In this document: one piece after another, positions 1 to 14,000 of the stretch | Position numbering within the stretch: position 1 is the stretch's first letter | Layout: the number at the start of each line of letters is the position of its first letter | Assembly: GCA_035610835.1 (NCBI GenBank) | Contig: CM069449.1 | Location: forward strand, 43,358,768 to 43,422,767 | Length of the DNA: 64,000 nt | Source: Ophiura sarsii | Taxonomy: Eukaryota > Echinodermata > Ophiuroidea > Amphilepidida > Ophiuridae | Direction of reading: 5' to 3' | Notes under the pieces: model-generated | What the model saw: the letters and a program-made list of their open reading frames with translations, nothing else | Database searches by the model: none | Told to the model about the DNA's origin: nothing | Made by a program: the position numbers and the translations under genes

Positions 1-3000
1 GTCGATACACGCTTGAGGGAACAGCATATGGCCACAACACTGTCCGCTATGCCGTATTCCCCTTTATAATGCTTTGGCGCGAGTTTTAAAAGCATGGGTC
101 CTAAACAAAACAGGATGCGTGTGCAAACTGCCGGGCAAAGAACAATAGCAACTAGCCACGTTTTGCCCGGTGTGACGTCACGTGTCACCCCATCTATAGC
201 TAGGCAAAAAAATGTTGTGTTGAAAAGTGCCAAAAATCTTGAGGTTGGATCGGTCGGCCGTTTTGTTTTTTGTTTAGTTTTTTGCTGAAAAATCCTGTCG
301 TGGTTCAAATCATGGACAAAATGTGATAATTGTTTATGTTTTTAGTGTGGTAATAAAATAGTTTAAAAAACATTTTTATTCAAGTAAACTCATTCATTTC
401 AAGCAGAAAATAGTACTATTTTGACAATTTAAATCTTACAATTTTTTGAGTATTTTGGCTCAGTCGCTGATAGGGCAACACATACATTTTTTGTTTGCCT
501 CATAGCCTTGTAAAGAAACTATTGTAAGGTATCTTCGCCAACTACAAATATCGATAAAGGCTTTTTTTTCTTGCACAATGCATTATGGGATACTGCACTT
601 CACACACTGCTATGCTGTCCGTTACATGAGTTCTCTACTACTGTATCACGGTTTGTCACTTGTGGTGATCGTGTCTAGTCAACAGCTACAGGCCAATTGA
701 ATACTGTAAAAGACAATCTTTTTTGCTTAAAGATATTTTCACGCATTTTGACATCATAGACATCAAAGACATCAAAGAGGTGTTTTTTTTAAAAATTGGC
801 TTTAAGTTTTTTCTGTATTTTCGTAACAAAATTCTGAAGTTTAAGCTTATAAGAAAATTTAAAAAACCAATGTATACAATTCTACCGCATTTTCTTACTG
901 TGTTCGTAGAACCAGGTCATGTTTACATGGCTACTTTCAGATAGGTTGTCATTTGCTTTGCCAATTTGCTCGTTTAAAACCCAGTGCAAAAACTGAGTTG
1001 ACAGTCAATACAATACATGCACAAATAACACATGACCGCCATAAGACTTGCACATAAACAGTTAACACCCTTTTTTCTTTAAATCGCTATTATTTTAAAA
1101 TTAGAGCTTAGAGAAGGCCCCACAGTTATGCACATAATATACAATATGTTAAAATAGATATGTATACGAATGAGATACATATTGTAAAAGTGCGACAAAA
1201 AAACACCCAGTTCATATGGGCAAACGGACCTCAGGTAGGGTCGGTCGGTCAAGCGTTTGTCATTGTTGTTGTTACTTGTCATGATAGTGAAACCCGGTAA
1301 TAGCAGCTCCCTGCTGTGACGTCACCAGCGATGGTTTCCAGTTTTCTGTACGATTTATTCCATTAAAATATATATACTACCGGGTTCCAATGTATCGGCG
1401 ATCAATTATTTCCTTTCATCTTGGAGCTGCCGTTAATCAGGCGCCATGATATTTTGTGATTTACTTTACTCTATGAGATCAAATTTATTAATTTTTAGTA
1501 TATATCGAGGGTTGAGCGCCAGAAGGCCGTAACTCAACTTTTGGGCAAATTGATATTTTGGTACAAAAATAATCCATATAACCTAGATTTTCAGAACCAT
1601 AAAGAGATAACTCATAAACACTCTGAAATTGACTAGAATTAGAGTTATAAGTTGGGTTCTACAGTGTATTGTAGGTAATGAGTCCCAAATATATGAAAGT
1701 CGATTATCTCAAAATAGCATTTCTTGAGTTACAGCCTTCTGGCGCTCAATTTAAAAAAAAATCCCGCCCACCCTACCTTAATTTTCAATGGCATGTTATG
1801 CCAATACAACCATTTTTGTTGTTGGCGCAACTAACTTGGAAGATCTTTTATTTAATATGAGTTCTAAAATATTTTCATTGAGGAAAAAAAAATTCACTCA
1901 CAGTTAGGGAAAAGAAGTATAAAGTGGATGGCATATGAAGAAAACTTATTTGGCTTTTTTAAATGTCAACCCATTCAATGAACGGTATCATACAAAAAAG
2001 TCTTCCATTATACATCTATTTTTAAACCCAACTTTATCTTTCAATTGTTTGTAATACAATATTCAGATAGATCAGTTTTACAGATTCATTGATATACTGA
2101 TGTAGGTTAAATAAACTTAAGATATTATTGTGAATATTAAGTATTTGGCTACAAAAAAAGTTGGTTATGTTGCCCTTCTTTTTTTGCTGAAAAGAATTAC
2201 TGCCAGACCATGGTTGTCGTAGTTCATGTCACAATTGGTAAATGTCAATTTTAACCAAGTTTAAAAATGATTTATTCAAATAAACATATTCATTTCAAGC
2301 AAGCCTCGAATTAACTGGGCGCCCGGGAGTTTTTTACATCTGGTTGCCTAGTTTTAGCTCCCGATGTTTTCAAATTTTGCACAGCATAGTATAGGACCGG
2401 GAGCTACTACTTTGAGAAGGGGTTAAGTTTGATATCAAAATGATTCTACAAGTTTTGTCCATCCAAATATGTTTTCAGTTTGGTACTGCGATGTATTTTA
2501 AAAGAGATTCACAGCTTTAAAAAAAGTATCAACACTTTTTGGACACCCTGTACTAAACCAGTGCATTATAATTATGCGCATGATAGTTTTGGTGTGATCA
2601 TTGGATTATGCCGAAAAGTCACTGTACAGAGAGGTCCCAAAGATATTTGGGTCAAAATGTTAATTTTGTGGTTTTCTCAAAAATTAAACATTTTTGGTCA
2701 AAATTGACACCAAATTTGAATTATCTGATCTATTTCCTTTCCTACTTTTATATGCCTTTGATTAATAGTTCAATATTTACAGCACTTGCACAAATCAAAA
2801 AATCAAATCAAAAGCTTCCTTGAGTCCCCCTATAAGTATAGTTGGACTTACTAGCATGGATTCTCGGGAAAAGTCCTTTTTAGATTTGAAAAATATTTTG
2901 ATGTGTTGCCCTTAGCGACTGACCCTATAATCTCAGGGTCGCATTTTTGTTGTTGTCTTGTCATGAACCACGGTCTGTCAGTAATATTTGTCAGCAAAAA

Positions 3001-3417
3001 AAACGAAAAGAAGAAGGAAAATGATCGACCGACCCAACTTCCAAGATTTTTGGAACTTGAGGGCAACACAACAAATTTCTTTTGGCCTAATTCAAATTGT
3101 GCGCATGATAATTTGGTGTGACCTTTGGATTACGCTGTGATGTCACTGTACACAGATATGAGTGAAGTATAGCCGGGCTGTTGTATTATATATAGTTGGA
3201 CATATTTTTACTTATTTCTAGATTTATTTTTACATAAATTTGTAATATTAATGTAATATATTTGTCTTTTTGGTCACTTTTTTCAGACATTTGAGTGAAG
3301 TATAGCCGTGCTGTTGTAGTATATAGTTGGACATATTTTTACTTATTTCTAAATTTATTTTTACATAAATTTGTAATATTAATGTAATATATTTGTCTTT
3401 TTGGTCACTTTTTTCAG
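1..3417. other. JAK intron (5' part), repeat-rich
   Basis: Sequence upstream of the first JAK exon. I found no supportable exon. The first 60 bases read openly in one frame but match nothing known to me. The stretch holds foldback repeats with GGTCGGTC cores (about 200-510, 2880-3090), a diverged copy near 1080-1285, a related fragment near 2150-2300 and low-complexity AT sequence. Confidence 0.7.
3159..3291 (+). repeat. Tandem copy of JAK intron 3' end and exon start
   Basis: About 133 bases nearly identical to 3292-3424, which contains the real acceptor and the first bases of the FERM exon. The copied acceptor (TTTTTTCAG ending 3286) is followed by ACATTTGAG then TGA, so use of this site would give an immediate in-frame stop. 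Confidence 0.9.
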
Positions 3418-3575
3418 ACATTTGAGGTGCAAAATCAGGACCAGGCGGAATCCATAGCAACATGTATAGATGGCTACTACAGGTTGCTAGTCGACTTCTA
3501 CCACTACTTAAACCACGATTGTGCACCGCCCTCGTTGGTAGCACTGGTCAAAACTCGCTGTCATGGACCAATTCC
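3418..3575 (+). CDS. JAK: JAK exon: end of FERM domain and FERM-SH2 linker
   Basis: Encodes residues 1-53 of the part seen here. It contains [16 protein letters not shown] followed by CAPPSLVAL and CHGPIP, which matches the JAK FERM F3 end (DGYYRL, HYL, APP, CHGPI). The acceptor is TTTTTTCAG ending at 3417 and the donor GTAAGT starts at 3576. The exon ends two bases into a proline codon completed by the next exon. A tandem copy of its acceptor region lies directly upstream (3159-3291). Confidence 0.93.
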
Positions 3576-6500
3576 GTAAGTACCACAGTGGATTAGAAAC
3601 GGTTGGCGTGAGAAGAGTCAGTTTAGACGGGAGAAGTTATTTCCTACACATTTTATTGTTGACTTCTACCAGGATGGGGTGGGGTGATACTCATGAATCT
3701 CCTAAGTGACGACCATCCAGCACGAAGGGGCAGTAAAGTCGGTAGAGCATGTACTGAGATATGGCCCAATAAAGATTTCAATAACAAAGCAATTTTCAAT
3801 GGATTTTATTGATTTTGTACCGCCTATTTAACATGCAATATGGGCATGTAATACATCATTTAAATACTGCTTTTATGAAGAATTGCCTGGTTCAATATCT
3901 CAAAAAATGTTCTGGCCGACTTTACATCCCATTTGTGGTGGACGGTCACATATAAGGTATGCCGGTATAACATGGTGTATCGTTTGCTGGAAAACCCTAA
4001 ACATGGGTCGCAAATCGCGAAAAAAACCCCAGTCAAATCAGACATAAAAACCCCCATAATCACCCTATCTCTATTACACCACACGGCAACAAATTTTTTT
4101 CCGATGGAGAAAATTCACCTGAAAAGTCACCCCGACCCCCCGGGATTTGAACCATGGACCTCAATCACCAAAGCCCATCTCCATTCCACTACACCACAGC
4201 TGTCAAGGCTACTCCCCTCAGTATATTTCGCCTGGTATAGCCTGGGTCCATTTTTAACCCAAAAACTTGCACGCTGGGTTATAACAGGCTGGCCGTGCTG
4301 TTGCTGTGTGGTGTAGTAGCGTTAGGTTAAAGTGGCAGGATTTCAAACCTTCAGCAGCACACCCAAGTCAAAAAATAATTTGAGTACCCTGGGCTTCTTC
4401 TACCAGGGCTTCTACAATTTTGAGACAAGAGACTGCAAATATGTAATTAAAGGTATATTATGTGATCTTTCCAGGGAATGCCCTCAACATCGAAAAAAAA
4501 AATAGAAGGCAGATTTTCTTGCAGATTTACATTTCTGATCATAAATCATGCATACATTCCAAGTTACAGGGCGATACGATTCTTAATTACTTCAAAATCA
4601 TGGTTTTAGAGTGAAAATAAACTGTCGGAATCCCGACAGTTTATATTTTTCACTCTAAATCCACTCTAAAACCATGATTTTGAGGTAATTAGGAATCGTA
4701 TCGCTCTGTAACTTGGAATGTATGTATGATTTATGATCGGAAATGTAAATCTGCAAGAAAATATACTTTCTAAAAGAAATCATGAATAGAGGGCGCTCTC
4801 TGGAAAAGATCACATAATATGCCTTTAACTAGTCCTGTTAAATGGTGCCATCTATCAGTGCTCCCCAATGAGTTACATTACGTCATAGTTAGGTGAGCGG
4901 TGATTCGTCAAATAAATTGTAAACTTCAATTTAGTTTACAGGGTGAGTCCAAAAAGGGGCATAATTCTGTTATACCCTACACACCAACATCGGAAGTATG
5001 CGTCGTTCTTAAAAAGCACGCACTATGAATACCCCTGTGAAGGGTATAACAGAATTACTCCCAAAAAGGTGTACTAAACTTTTGGATTTTATTTCTAAAA
5101 ATCTGTGCAAACATTTCTCAAATTATTTATTTTGGCAGAGAGGCCGTTTCATTTGCTTTCAAAAGAATTTTGGATGGTTAGAATATGGTAGAGGAAAACA
5201 TGTTTTATGCCCATTTAGATAAAAGTGTACATTTTAAAAACAGAACAAGATTTGTGATATTTCTCTAACAAGCTCTTTGAAATTTCACTATTGAATAATT
5301 GGGCGCACTCTAATCCGACCATCACAAAAACCTGAATTGATCTTTGCTCTGCTGAATTCATGAAATAATGACATTGCTTAATTTAAACCCATCATGTATT
5401 TATTTGATTTGTTTTCACAGATAATCTGCTACCAAAACTAAACTCAAGATGCCTCCAACAAGGCAGCACTTTGTTTAGATGGTACTAGATGGAGTACCAA
5501 CCAGGCTATCAGTGCTATCGATCCTTAGGCAACAAAAAAAAGTTGACTTGCCCTTTCAGGCCAGAGTCTGGGTTGGACGGTCGGAATTTTTTAATTTATT
5601 TTTAAAATTTAAATAGGGTGATGCTACACAAAAACTTGTTTTAAAGATTTTTTTTATTTATTGATTTTTAAAAAAAAAAATTAATTTTAATTTTTAATTT
5701 TTAAACAAGCAGATACTACTCAAAAACACGTTTTCATTTTTCTTTATTGTTATGTGCTTCTTTCACTTTTTTAATTTTTAATTTTTTACTTTGAAAAAAA
5801 AAAAATAAAAAAAAAATAGCGACCCTAGATTTCCGAAAATTCAGGTCGGTCGGAAAGGGCAAGTCAACTTTTTTTTTTTTGCCTTATGTTCCATATTTGA
5901 TTTTTTCATGTATTTCATTTCTTTTTCACAGATTATCTGTAGCCACGACCAAACTTAAGGATGCCTCCCAACCAGACGGCACTTTCATCATACGTCAGAA
6001 TCCAGAAGACTATGACAGTTTCTGCTTGACAGTTCAGATTGGTGAAGGTGTCAAGAATTACAAGATATGTGTATATGAAGGTGGGTTATGAGATAAACGC
6101 CGTTTTTTCCCAATCATCAATTATTCAGATGTATAGTGATACCCCTTTGCTGAAAATCTCCATCTGTGAGATCACAAGCTGTCAGTCATGACAGGAATGA
6201 ACCAACCAACCATATTCATATTGTGTTTATAGGTCAATAAATACGTATGTGTTGTTTCGAGAGGAATTAGACAAATCAATGCATGTGCGCTGATGTTGGT
6301 GAGTGAATAATGACACGACCCTGCAGGGGGAGTGCTATTGTGAGCATATCAACATTTGCGCAAGTGCATTGATTTGTCTAATTGTTTGAGAAACAAAACA
6401 TACGCATGTATTGATCTAATTCATACACGACACTAAACAAATCAAAATTCACAATTTGAGCATAATTTTGATCTATGTAATAACGATAAAACAAGTTTGC

Positions 6501-7980
6501 TAACACCAGTGAAAATCAGCGGGGTTAACGAGCGATTTTTTAAATATTTTTTTCCTCCAAAATTTTCCAAATTTGGTTTCTATTTATAACCCTAACCCTG
6601 CTAAATCCCACAGAATCCAACAAGCCAGGCTGTTTGTTCCACCCGCCGTGGCCGTGGAAGTTTTTCGAAGAAATTTTGGCCCCAGCCTATAAACTTGCCG
6701 CAACTTGGCGCAGTATACTGCGCCAAGTAGCCTTGACACTTGGGTTTACTGGAAACTCCCAAGTCCCTGGTGCTGGAGGTCTGTGATTCAAATCCCGGTG
6801 GGGTCGGGCGATATTTTGGGTCACTTTTCGCCACACGGGGGGAAAAATCTGAAAAAAGTGGTCAAGGGGGTTGGGGTTAAGGCAAAGTTAAACCTGGTTT
6901 AAGTCAGTGTTAATCCAGGTTTAAGGCAAAGTTAATCCTGGTTTAAGGCAAAGTTAAACCTGGTTTAAAGCAAGGTTAAACCTGGCTAAACGCACAATCT
7001 TACCATTACCATGTTGCTGTATACTGGGAAATTTTGGCTCTAACTCTGAGATCAGTCAACAAAATGTTACTTGTGATGTCTCACATTTCATGTAAATTCT
7101 TGGAATCAATAAGATAATAGGGGAATGACTGCTAGGACTCTCTTAGCCAAGGGAAGGGGGGCATACTCACATATATAAGGTATACAAAAATATCCCAGAC
7201 ATGGCCATGTTTGGCACAGCGGATAGAGCATTGGATTTATAAACCAAAGGTTATGGGTTCGAGTCCCGTTGTGGTCAACATATTGTGCTCTTGAGTAAGG
7301 CACTTTACCGCAATTACTTCTCTCCACCCAGGTGTAAAATGGGTAGCTGTTTGGGGATAATTACAATCTAAGTGTCTGATAGGAATACACGCCATTATCA
7401 GAATTTGTAAGATAGGCAGCAATAACCTAAGTGAAGCGAACTGATTCTGAGGTATCCTAAACTGAGCAGCGGAATAAATGTAAAGCGCTTTGAGCATACT
7501 TTAATTTGATCAAGCGTTATATAAAAGCTATTATTTATTTTTTAGTGCTGGAAAGCCGTAAATGAGTCCCAAATTGCAACAAAAAAACCTCCACCCTTAA
7601 CAAGTGGATCCCTCTGCCTATTTAATGGTGAAAAAACCCAGTAAAATCAGCCATTTATGTAACGGTAAAAACCCGGGGGGGGGGGGGGGGGGCACTGACA
7701 TTGGAAAAGGGTATAGGTATGTGCCGCGATGAAGACCCCCTTTTTCACCCTCTGCTGCTAGCTCTTATGACCCCCTTTTGAGCCTGGATCAATTCTTAAG
7801 ACCCCCATTTTATTGAAAATAAATTTAAAAAATTTAACTATAGGCCAGTTCTCAAGACCTACTTTTTTGAAAAACTCAGTTCCTAAGACCCCATTTTTCG
7901 TCATAAAATCCACTCAGTTCAGTTCTATAGCCCCCCTTTTTGAGACCCTGTGCGGCACACCCCTACCCAAAAAAAGTTTA

Positions 7981-8014
<34 letters not shown>

Positions 8015-11000
8015 GGTAAAAAGTGGGTCGGGATTTCAAACCTTCAGCTGTACAGCGCTATCAACAAATAGTTGGAGTACCCCCTCCCCCATGGGTGTTA
8101 GTTAGTCTTTGATCAAGTCCTTTGACTCTTGTGTCAACACGCTCCTGATATTATAACAATGTGATACGCTTTTTGCACAGACTACCACTAGCAGGTACAG
8201 CCTCGAATTGGAATCAGATTAAATGAGAGTGTTGCATAATATTGCAATGTCTCAATGCATGGCCATATTAAATAGAATGTCTAACTATTAGGGGTCCAAG
8301 CTTTCGATTGATCCTAGCAGGATCAAAGGCAGAATTGATTTTTGCAAGATCTTCTGCCTATCTGGTCTGGTGGTTAGTGTTGAGAATTGCGAAAGTCTTT
8401 GACAAAGACTAGGACCAAACAATCTACACATAATCATAAGTCATTGGCCCAAGTATAAAATGTCTTAACAATTTAGCCCAATTCTTTTCTCAACCCATAG
8501 CTCTTGGATAATAAGAAACCAAAAGTCACACAAATTGCACCTAGGTAGCCCAGTTGGGCTGCTAGATTTATTGTGGCAACACTAAGTATCAAATGCTTGG
8601 CAACACTAGGTATAGCACTTGGAAACTAATACCACACTAAAGATCATGCCGTTGTTGTTCTATCAAAACCTTGTATCTCCATTTGGCCCTTCAGGATGTA
8701 TAAAGTAATACTTCCTATGTATAACCTTTGGGCCGTCTACTCTCAACATGTTCAAGGGCTAAAAACATATCTATCAACACCTTATAAGTGCTTTTGCCCC
8801 TGAACATGTATAAAGCAACACTTCCTGTGAATAACCTTTGGGCAGTTTTACGTTATGTTGAAGGGTTTTGCCTAATGTGCTTGCCCAGGTACCCACACGA
8901 ATAAAGACGAATCCCGGAACTTGCGCACAAATGCTGCGTCTATCGCTAGAATATGCTGTGATGTCATTGCACAGAGTATAAGGCCCTTCACAATTGATTT
9001 TGAGTTTCCTGTTGCCGCCCACTTCCGAAATTGAGAATTACATAATATTTAATTATTTAATTTTTATTTAGGATTTTCACCTTTAAAATGACCTTCAATA
9101 AACTTCATTTGCTACTTTCTGACTTTATTCATATCAGAAAAGATAATGTACAAACATAGAGCGTGATTGCATTATTAAATGGGTATCAAATTAATCATAC
9201 TTGGAAAATAATTAAATGCAGAGTTCTTGATACGAGGGGTTGAAAATTGGTTGCGACCACAAAATAATTAGTTTCGAAAAAAGAAAGAAAAAAGATAACT
9301 AATAGATTAATAATTAAAAGCCACCTCGTCCCTTTTTTTAAACCTCCAACAGGAAACTCAAAATCAATTGTGAAGGGCCTAAGGTGAATGAAGTATACAA
9401 GGACTACACATTGTCAATCACTACATCAATTAGGGGCACAAATTCTGTGAAACTTAGGGAAAAACCCTTGTATAGATAGACTGAGTGAGTCGTACAGGGC
9501 TTTGAACTTATTGTGTTATGAAAGCTCCGGAATTTGGTTAAAGGAGGTGTCCAGCAAGCACAACATTGTGCATTATATGCAAATATGAAAATAATTATCG
9601 AGCCCCAATTGCATAGTTATATAAAACAAAACATCATACTTATCATTAAAAATAATCAAAAACTGCCATCTCTCAACATGCAATTGTTAAAATTCACGGT
9701 GATCAAAATACCGGTATCATGACGTCATGGTTATTGGTGCTCAAATGTGCGCAAGTGCATTGTATAACTATGACTTCATTGATACTGAGACTTTCGATAG
9801 CCGCAAATTTTAAAAATTGCATGTTGGGAGATGGCAGTTTTTATTCGTTTTTGTGATAAGTATGGTGTTTTGTTCTGTATAATTATGCAATTTGGTCTTG
9901 CTAATTATTTTTCTAACATATAATGCACAATGTTGTGCTTGCTGGACACCTCCTTTAATGTTGCTTTGAATCATCAGTGTTGCGACTCAAATCAAGTTAT
10001 TTCTTCCCCAATTTTCCTCAAGGTAGGTCAAGTCAAGTCAAGACACTGATTTTCAAATGAAATACATTTTAACTGAACAGACTCAAGTCAAGTCAAATCT
10101 TTTGAAAAAGAAAAAGGCTTGATATGACTTGAGTGATATCATTGACTTGACTTGACTCGACTTGACTTAAGGCAACCAGTGACTTGACTTTACCAATTGG
10201 ATTGACTTGACTTGAGACAATTTGAGAAAGACTTGACTTAATACTGAGTCACATTTGTCATTGAATTGACTTGTGACTTGAGGTTTAGTGTCTCGGTAAC
10301 AACACTTACACACAAACAGATGTGGCTCAAGCCAAATCAAGTCACAAAATGCCTCGAGTCAGGTCAACCCATTAGGTCAAGTCATTGATTTTGTGATAGT
10401 CACATCAAGTCACATCAAGTGACATTGAACACAAAATGATCACCTTCATGTACTGATATTTCCTGTGAAGACACGCTCAGGTCAGTTTTACAAGCAGTTA
10501 AAGTGTAATAATATTTATTTTGGCAGTTACAACTTTGTTTAGACTTTACTTGAGTTAGTTTAGCACATGACAAATCAAGTCTTTTAAAAAAGTGACTTAA
10601 GTCAAGTCAAGTCTTTTAAAAAGTTGAACACTGAGTCACAAGTCAAGTGAAGTCGATGCTCTCAGTGGCTCGAGTCATGACAAATTATCAAAATGCTGAC
10701 TTAAGGGCTAAGTCAAGTCAAGTCGTTACCACACTGTTAACGCTATAGCAGGGGTTTATCCTAAGGTCCCGAGTTTACCGCGTTGCGGAATTTCCGCGAA
10801 AATCGCGGAATTGAGGTTAAATGCGGAAACCGACATTTTGATGAAAAGAAGAAAGAAAAAAATGCACAAAAAACGTCCAAAACACAACATTTATTAATAG
10901 TCTTGAATAAAACAATATAAATATTAAAAAACGATACGTAATAAAACAAAACAAAGCTACCGCTACAGTAATAAGGTAAGCTTAAAAATCTAAAATGATG

Positions 11001-14000
11001 TTTTTCTGTAAAGTGTGTTTATTTTGGTTTTATAGATCGTACATTTTAAGCTTTCTTGGGGAAAATTACATCACAGAAAAATGCAAAATTTACAAAGCGG
11101 AAAAATGCGGAATCCGACAGTTACACAGCAGAAAATTGGTGAACTTAGTTTATCCTTATCCGTGGTAGACCTTGATCGTTTTGATTCTACTAATCATCCC
11201 CTTTGAGGATTTTTAGGAAATCATATTTAAAATCAAAAGCAGTGCTAAATAAATATATATATTTTTTAAATCCACCATTGCGTTTAAGAGTCAATCCACA
11301 GGATCGGAATAAGGCCAATTGTTTTTTGTTGTGTTGTCCTCCAGTGCCAAAAACCTAGAGGTGGTGTCGGTCGGTCAATATTTTAAAAATTATTATCTTT
11401 TTGCTGAAAATATTATAGACAGACCGTGGTTGTCATGGTTCATGTCAAGACAAAATTGGTGAGTGTCAATTTTACCAATGTTTCTAGTTAGTGTGATAAT
11501 AGTTCAAAAATAATTTATTCAAGCAGACTTATTCATTTCAAGCAGAAAATGGTAATATTTTGACAATTTGGGTAAAATATGAATCTTTAAAAAAAGAAAT
11601 TGCAACCCTAATATTTGAGATTTTTGACAATAAAATTGTCATATCTAGAAAACCGTACCTCCGATCAATCTCAAATTTCAGATTATTGTGGAGCTCAGCA
11701 AGCTCTATTAAAATATCAAATAACAAATTAGCCATAAGAACAACCTTGAAGGTGAACTAAGTTTATTGCTAACAAAAGAGCGATTTTGCTCCAAAACATG
11801 TTTTTTAAGGGGAAAACGCCTCATCATTCCTTTATTTGAAAGAGTCTGAACACGAACCATTTTTTTACTTTGCCTAATGGTTTAAGTGCTACAAGTTAAA
11901 AATAGGAATCAAAAATAGTTCCCCATGAGACAATTGCCCCACAGCTCAAAATTGTTGATAATATTTATTTATTATTAATTTACTCAAAATTTGATTTATG
12001 ATAGTCACTGAAGTGTTATTGACTTACCTTCCGATCCATTATTTAATCAATCAAACTTATCAAATATTCCTCAAAGCATACACAAATAGAAATATAAATG
12101 TGATATTTTTAAAATAAATTGAAAGTGGAAATGGTTTTTCCACTTTAGTTTGATTCGGTTCATTTCCACTTTTATTTACTTGCTACCTTTCAATTGTTTA
12201 AAGGTTTATGACCCGATCACTTTTTTGGGGCTATGATTTTTTTTTCACATCAAGATATTTTGGTATCAGAAGAATCCCCATATTTTTCTCATTATGTCTG
12301 TAAAATATTAGGGGCCAGAAATGTTTCATTTGGAAATTATAGGCTAAAATGTGGTGAATTACTGCCAAAGGTGGTTAACCACCAGCGAGTCTGTGTACTA
12401 CTCAATAGGCACATGTCTTTTGACCTTGCGCTTCTAAAAATAGAACCATTGGAATTATGCAACTCAAACTTTGGAATGCAACAATTTTAAGGATGACCTT
12501 TCATGTAAAATAGAAAACATCAAGTTGAAAATCGGGTCATCTACCTTTAAACTGAAAGCACAATATTTATGGTAGTTTTAGACCAAGGAAAAAAACAACC
12601 TTGTTCTATTGGCCCAGCAGACAGACCTATTTTTGGGGCATTTTTCTGATTTCTTTTTTACTAATTTTTGAAAAGGTGTGGAATTATTTCAGAAATGTTT
12701 TTCAAAAATATCAAAAAATGATGAACGTTCATCAATATTTTCACCAAAATTAAAATAAAAAAATGCTTGACCGCCCGAACCTTCATGAGAGGTCGGAAAA
12801 TCTGTGGAACAGGGCATATTTGTCACTTATTTGTTTTTACAATTCTGTTGGCCAATATGTGACGTGATCAATCGAAATGAGTCGCATTTCGGCAGTTTTG
12901 AATTTTGATATTTGTCCATTATTTAAAAGCAGGTGAAAATGCTACAGTATGGTCCAAACCCCACTAAAATTGAACTTCTAGTTTTTAAGTTAGGCCAAAC
13001 AAAGAAGGTCTGTCTCAGAAGCCCGCCCGCATTGGTATGTGAAATGAGCTACGGCGCGTAGGTATATGCGCTGAGGGCTAAAAAACTTCTTTCTTTTTTT
13101 CTTCTTCTTTTCTTTGGAATTTTTTAGGGATTTCTTTTTTTTTGGGGGGGGGGGGGGGGAGAGATTTAAAAAAAAAAGGTTAAAAAAATGATCTCTGTAA
13201 GCTTGGATTAGCAACAAAAAAGAAAGAAAATAGCAACAACAAAAAAATCCCATACCTCATAGCCTATTTTCTAAAAAAATAATTAAAAAAAATCGCACAG
13301 CACTTAGCTTATTTGCAAAATGTTTCTGAGACAGACTATCTTCTTTGTCTGGCCTTACAAACAGTTTATTTACCAACTGAGAAAACAAAGTAAAACATAA
13401 GAATTTGTCACTTCTTTTTACCTGTAAATCAAAATCAATATTCCAGACATACGATTCATTCAGCTTGATCGCGCCACATATACCACTGCACAATACCAAT
13501 ATCTATTACCCTGTATGAATTATACAGATTTCTGCTTGCTCATAATTTGCAAAAGAAAATATAAAATACCGCAAATTAATCGCATGGCTATGTTTCCATG
13601 GCGATGATGACTGAGGGAAATCCCCTACCTGTCTTCCCTGATAAGTTCATCACATTAAAATGCATAACTTTCATGTGGGGAATGTATTTAAGCCAATTAT
13701 AGATAATTTAGCAGTTTACATTTTCCCCGCTGAGCATAACCGTAGCAAAATATCATTTTGTAGAAATAACTCATGGGCAGGCTCCGACAAATCGCCTGTC
13801 CGATAGCCCTGGGCAACCATTTTTTTTGTCCGGGCTAGCTGAACCACAGGACATGCTGCCAGATCGGGCAATACAAAAATGCTCACAAGAAAGCATAATA
13901 ATATCGCCAATTTGGTAATAATATCCTTAAGTTTGTAATCAATTTACCTTTGTAAATATAATGAAACACAAAGATGTACCCATATTCCTTCTTTAATTCC

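Noticed and set aside
1..66. Possible FERM exon end at the window start
   Set aside because: One frame is open and reads sensibly, but there is no donor at the end and no match to JAK FERM sequence that I recognise.
7205..7280. Possible tRNA gene
   Set aside because: A and B boxes are present but the anticodon arm does not fold well and a SINE body and tail follow directly; called a SINE.
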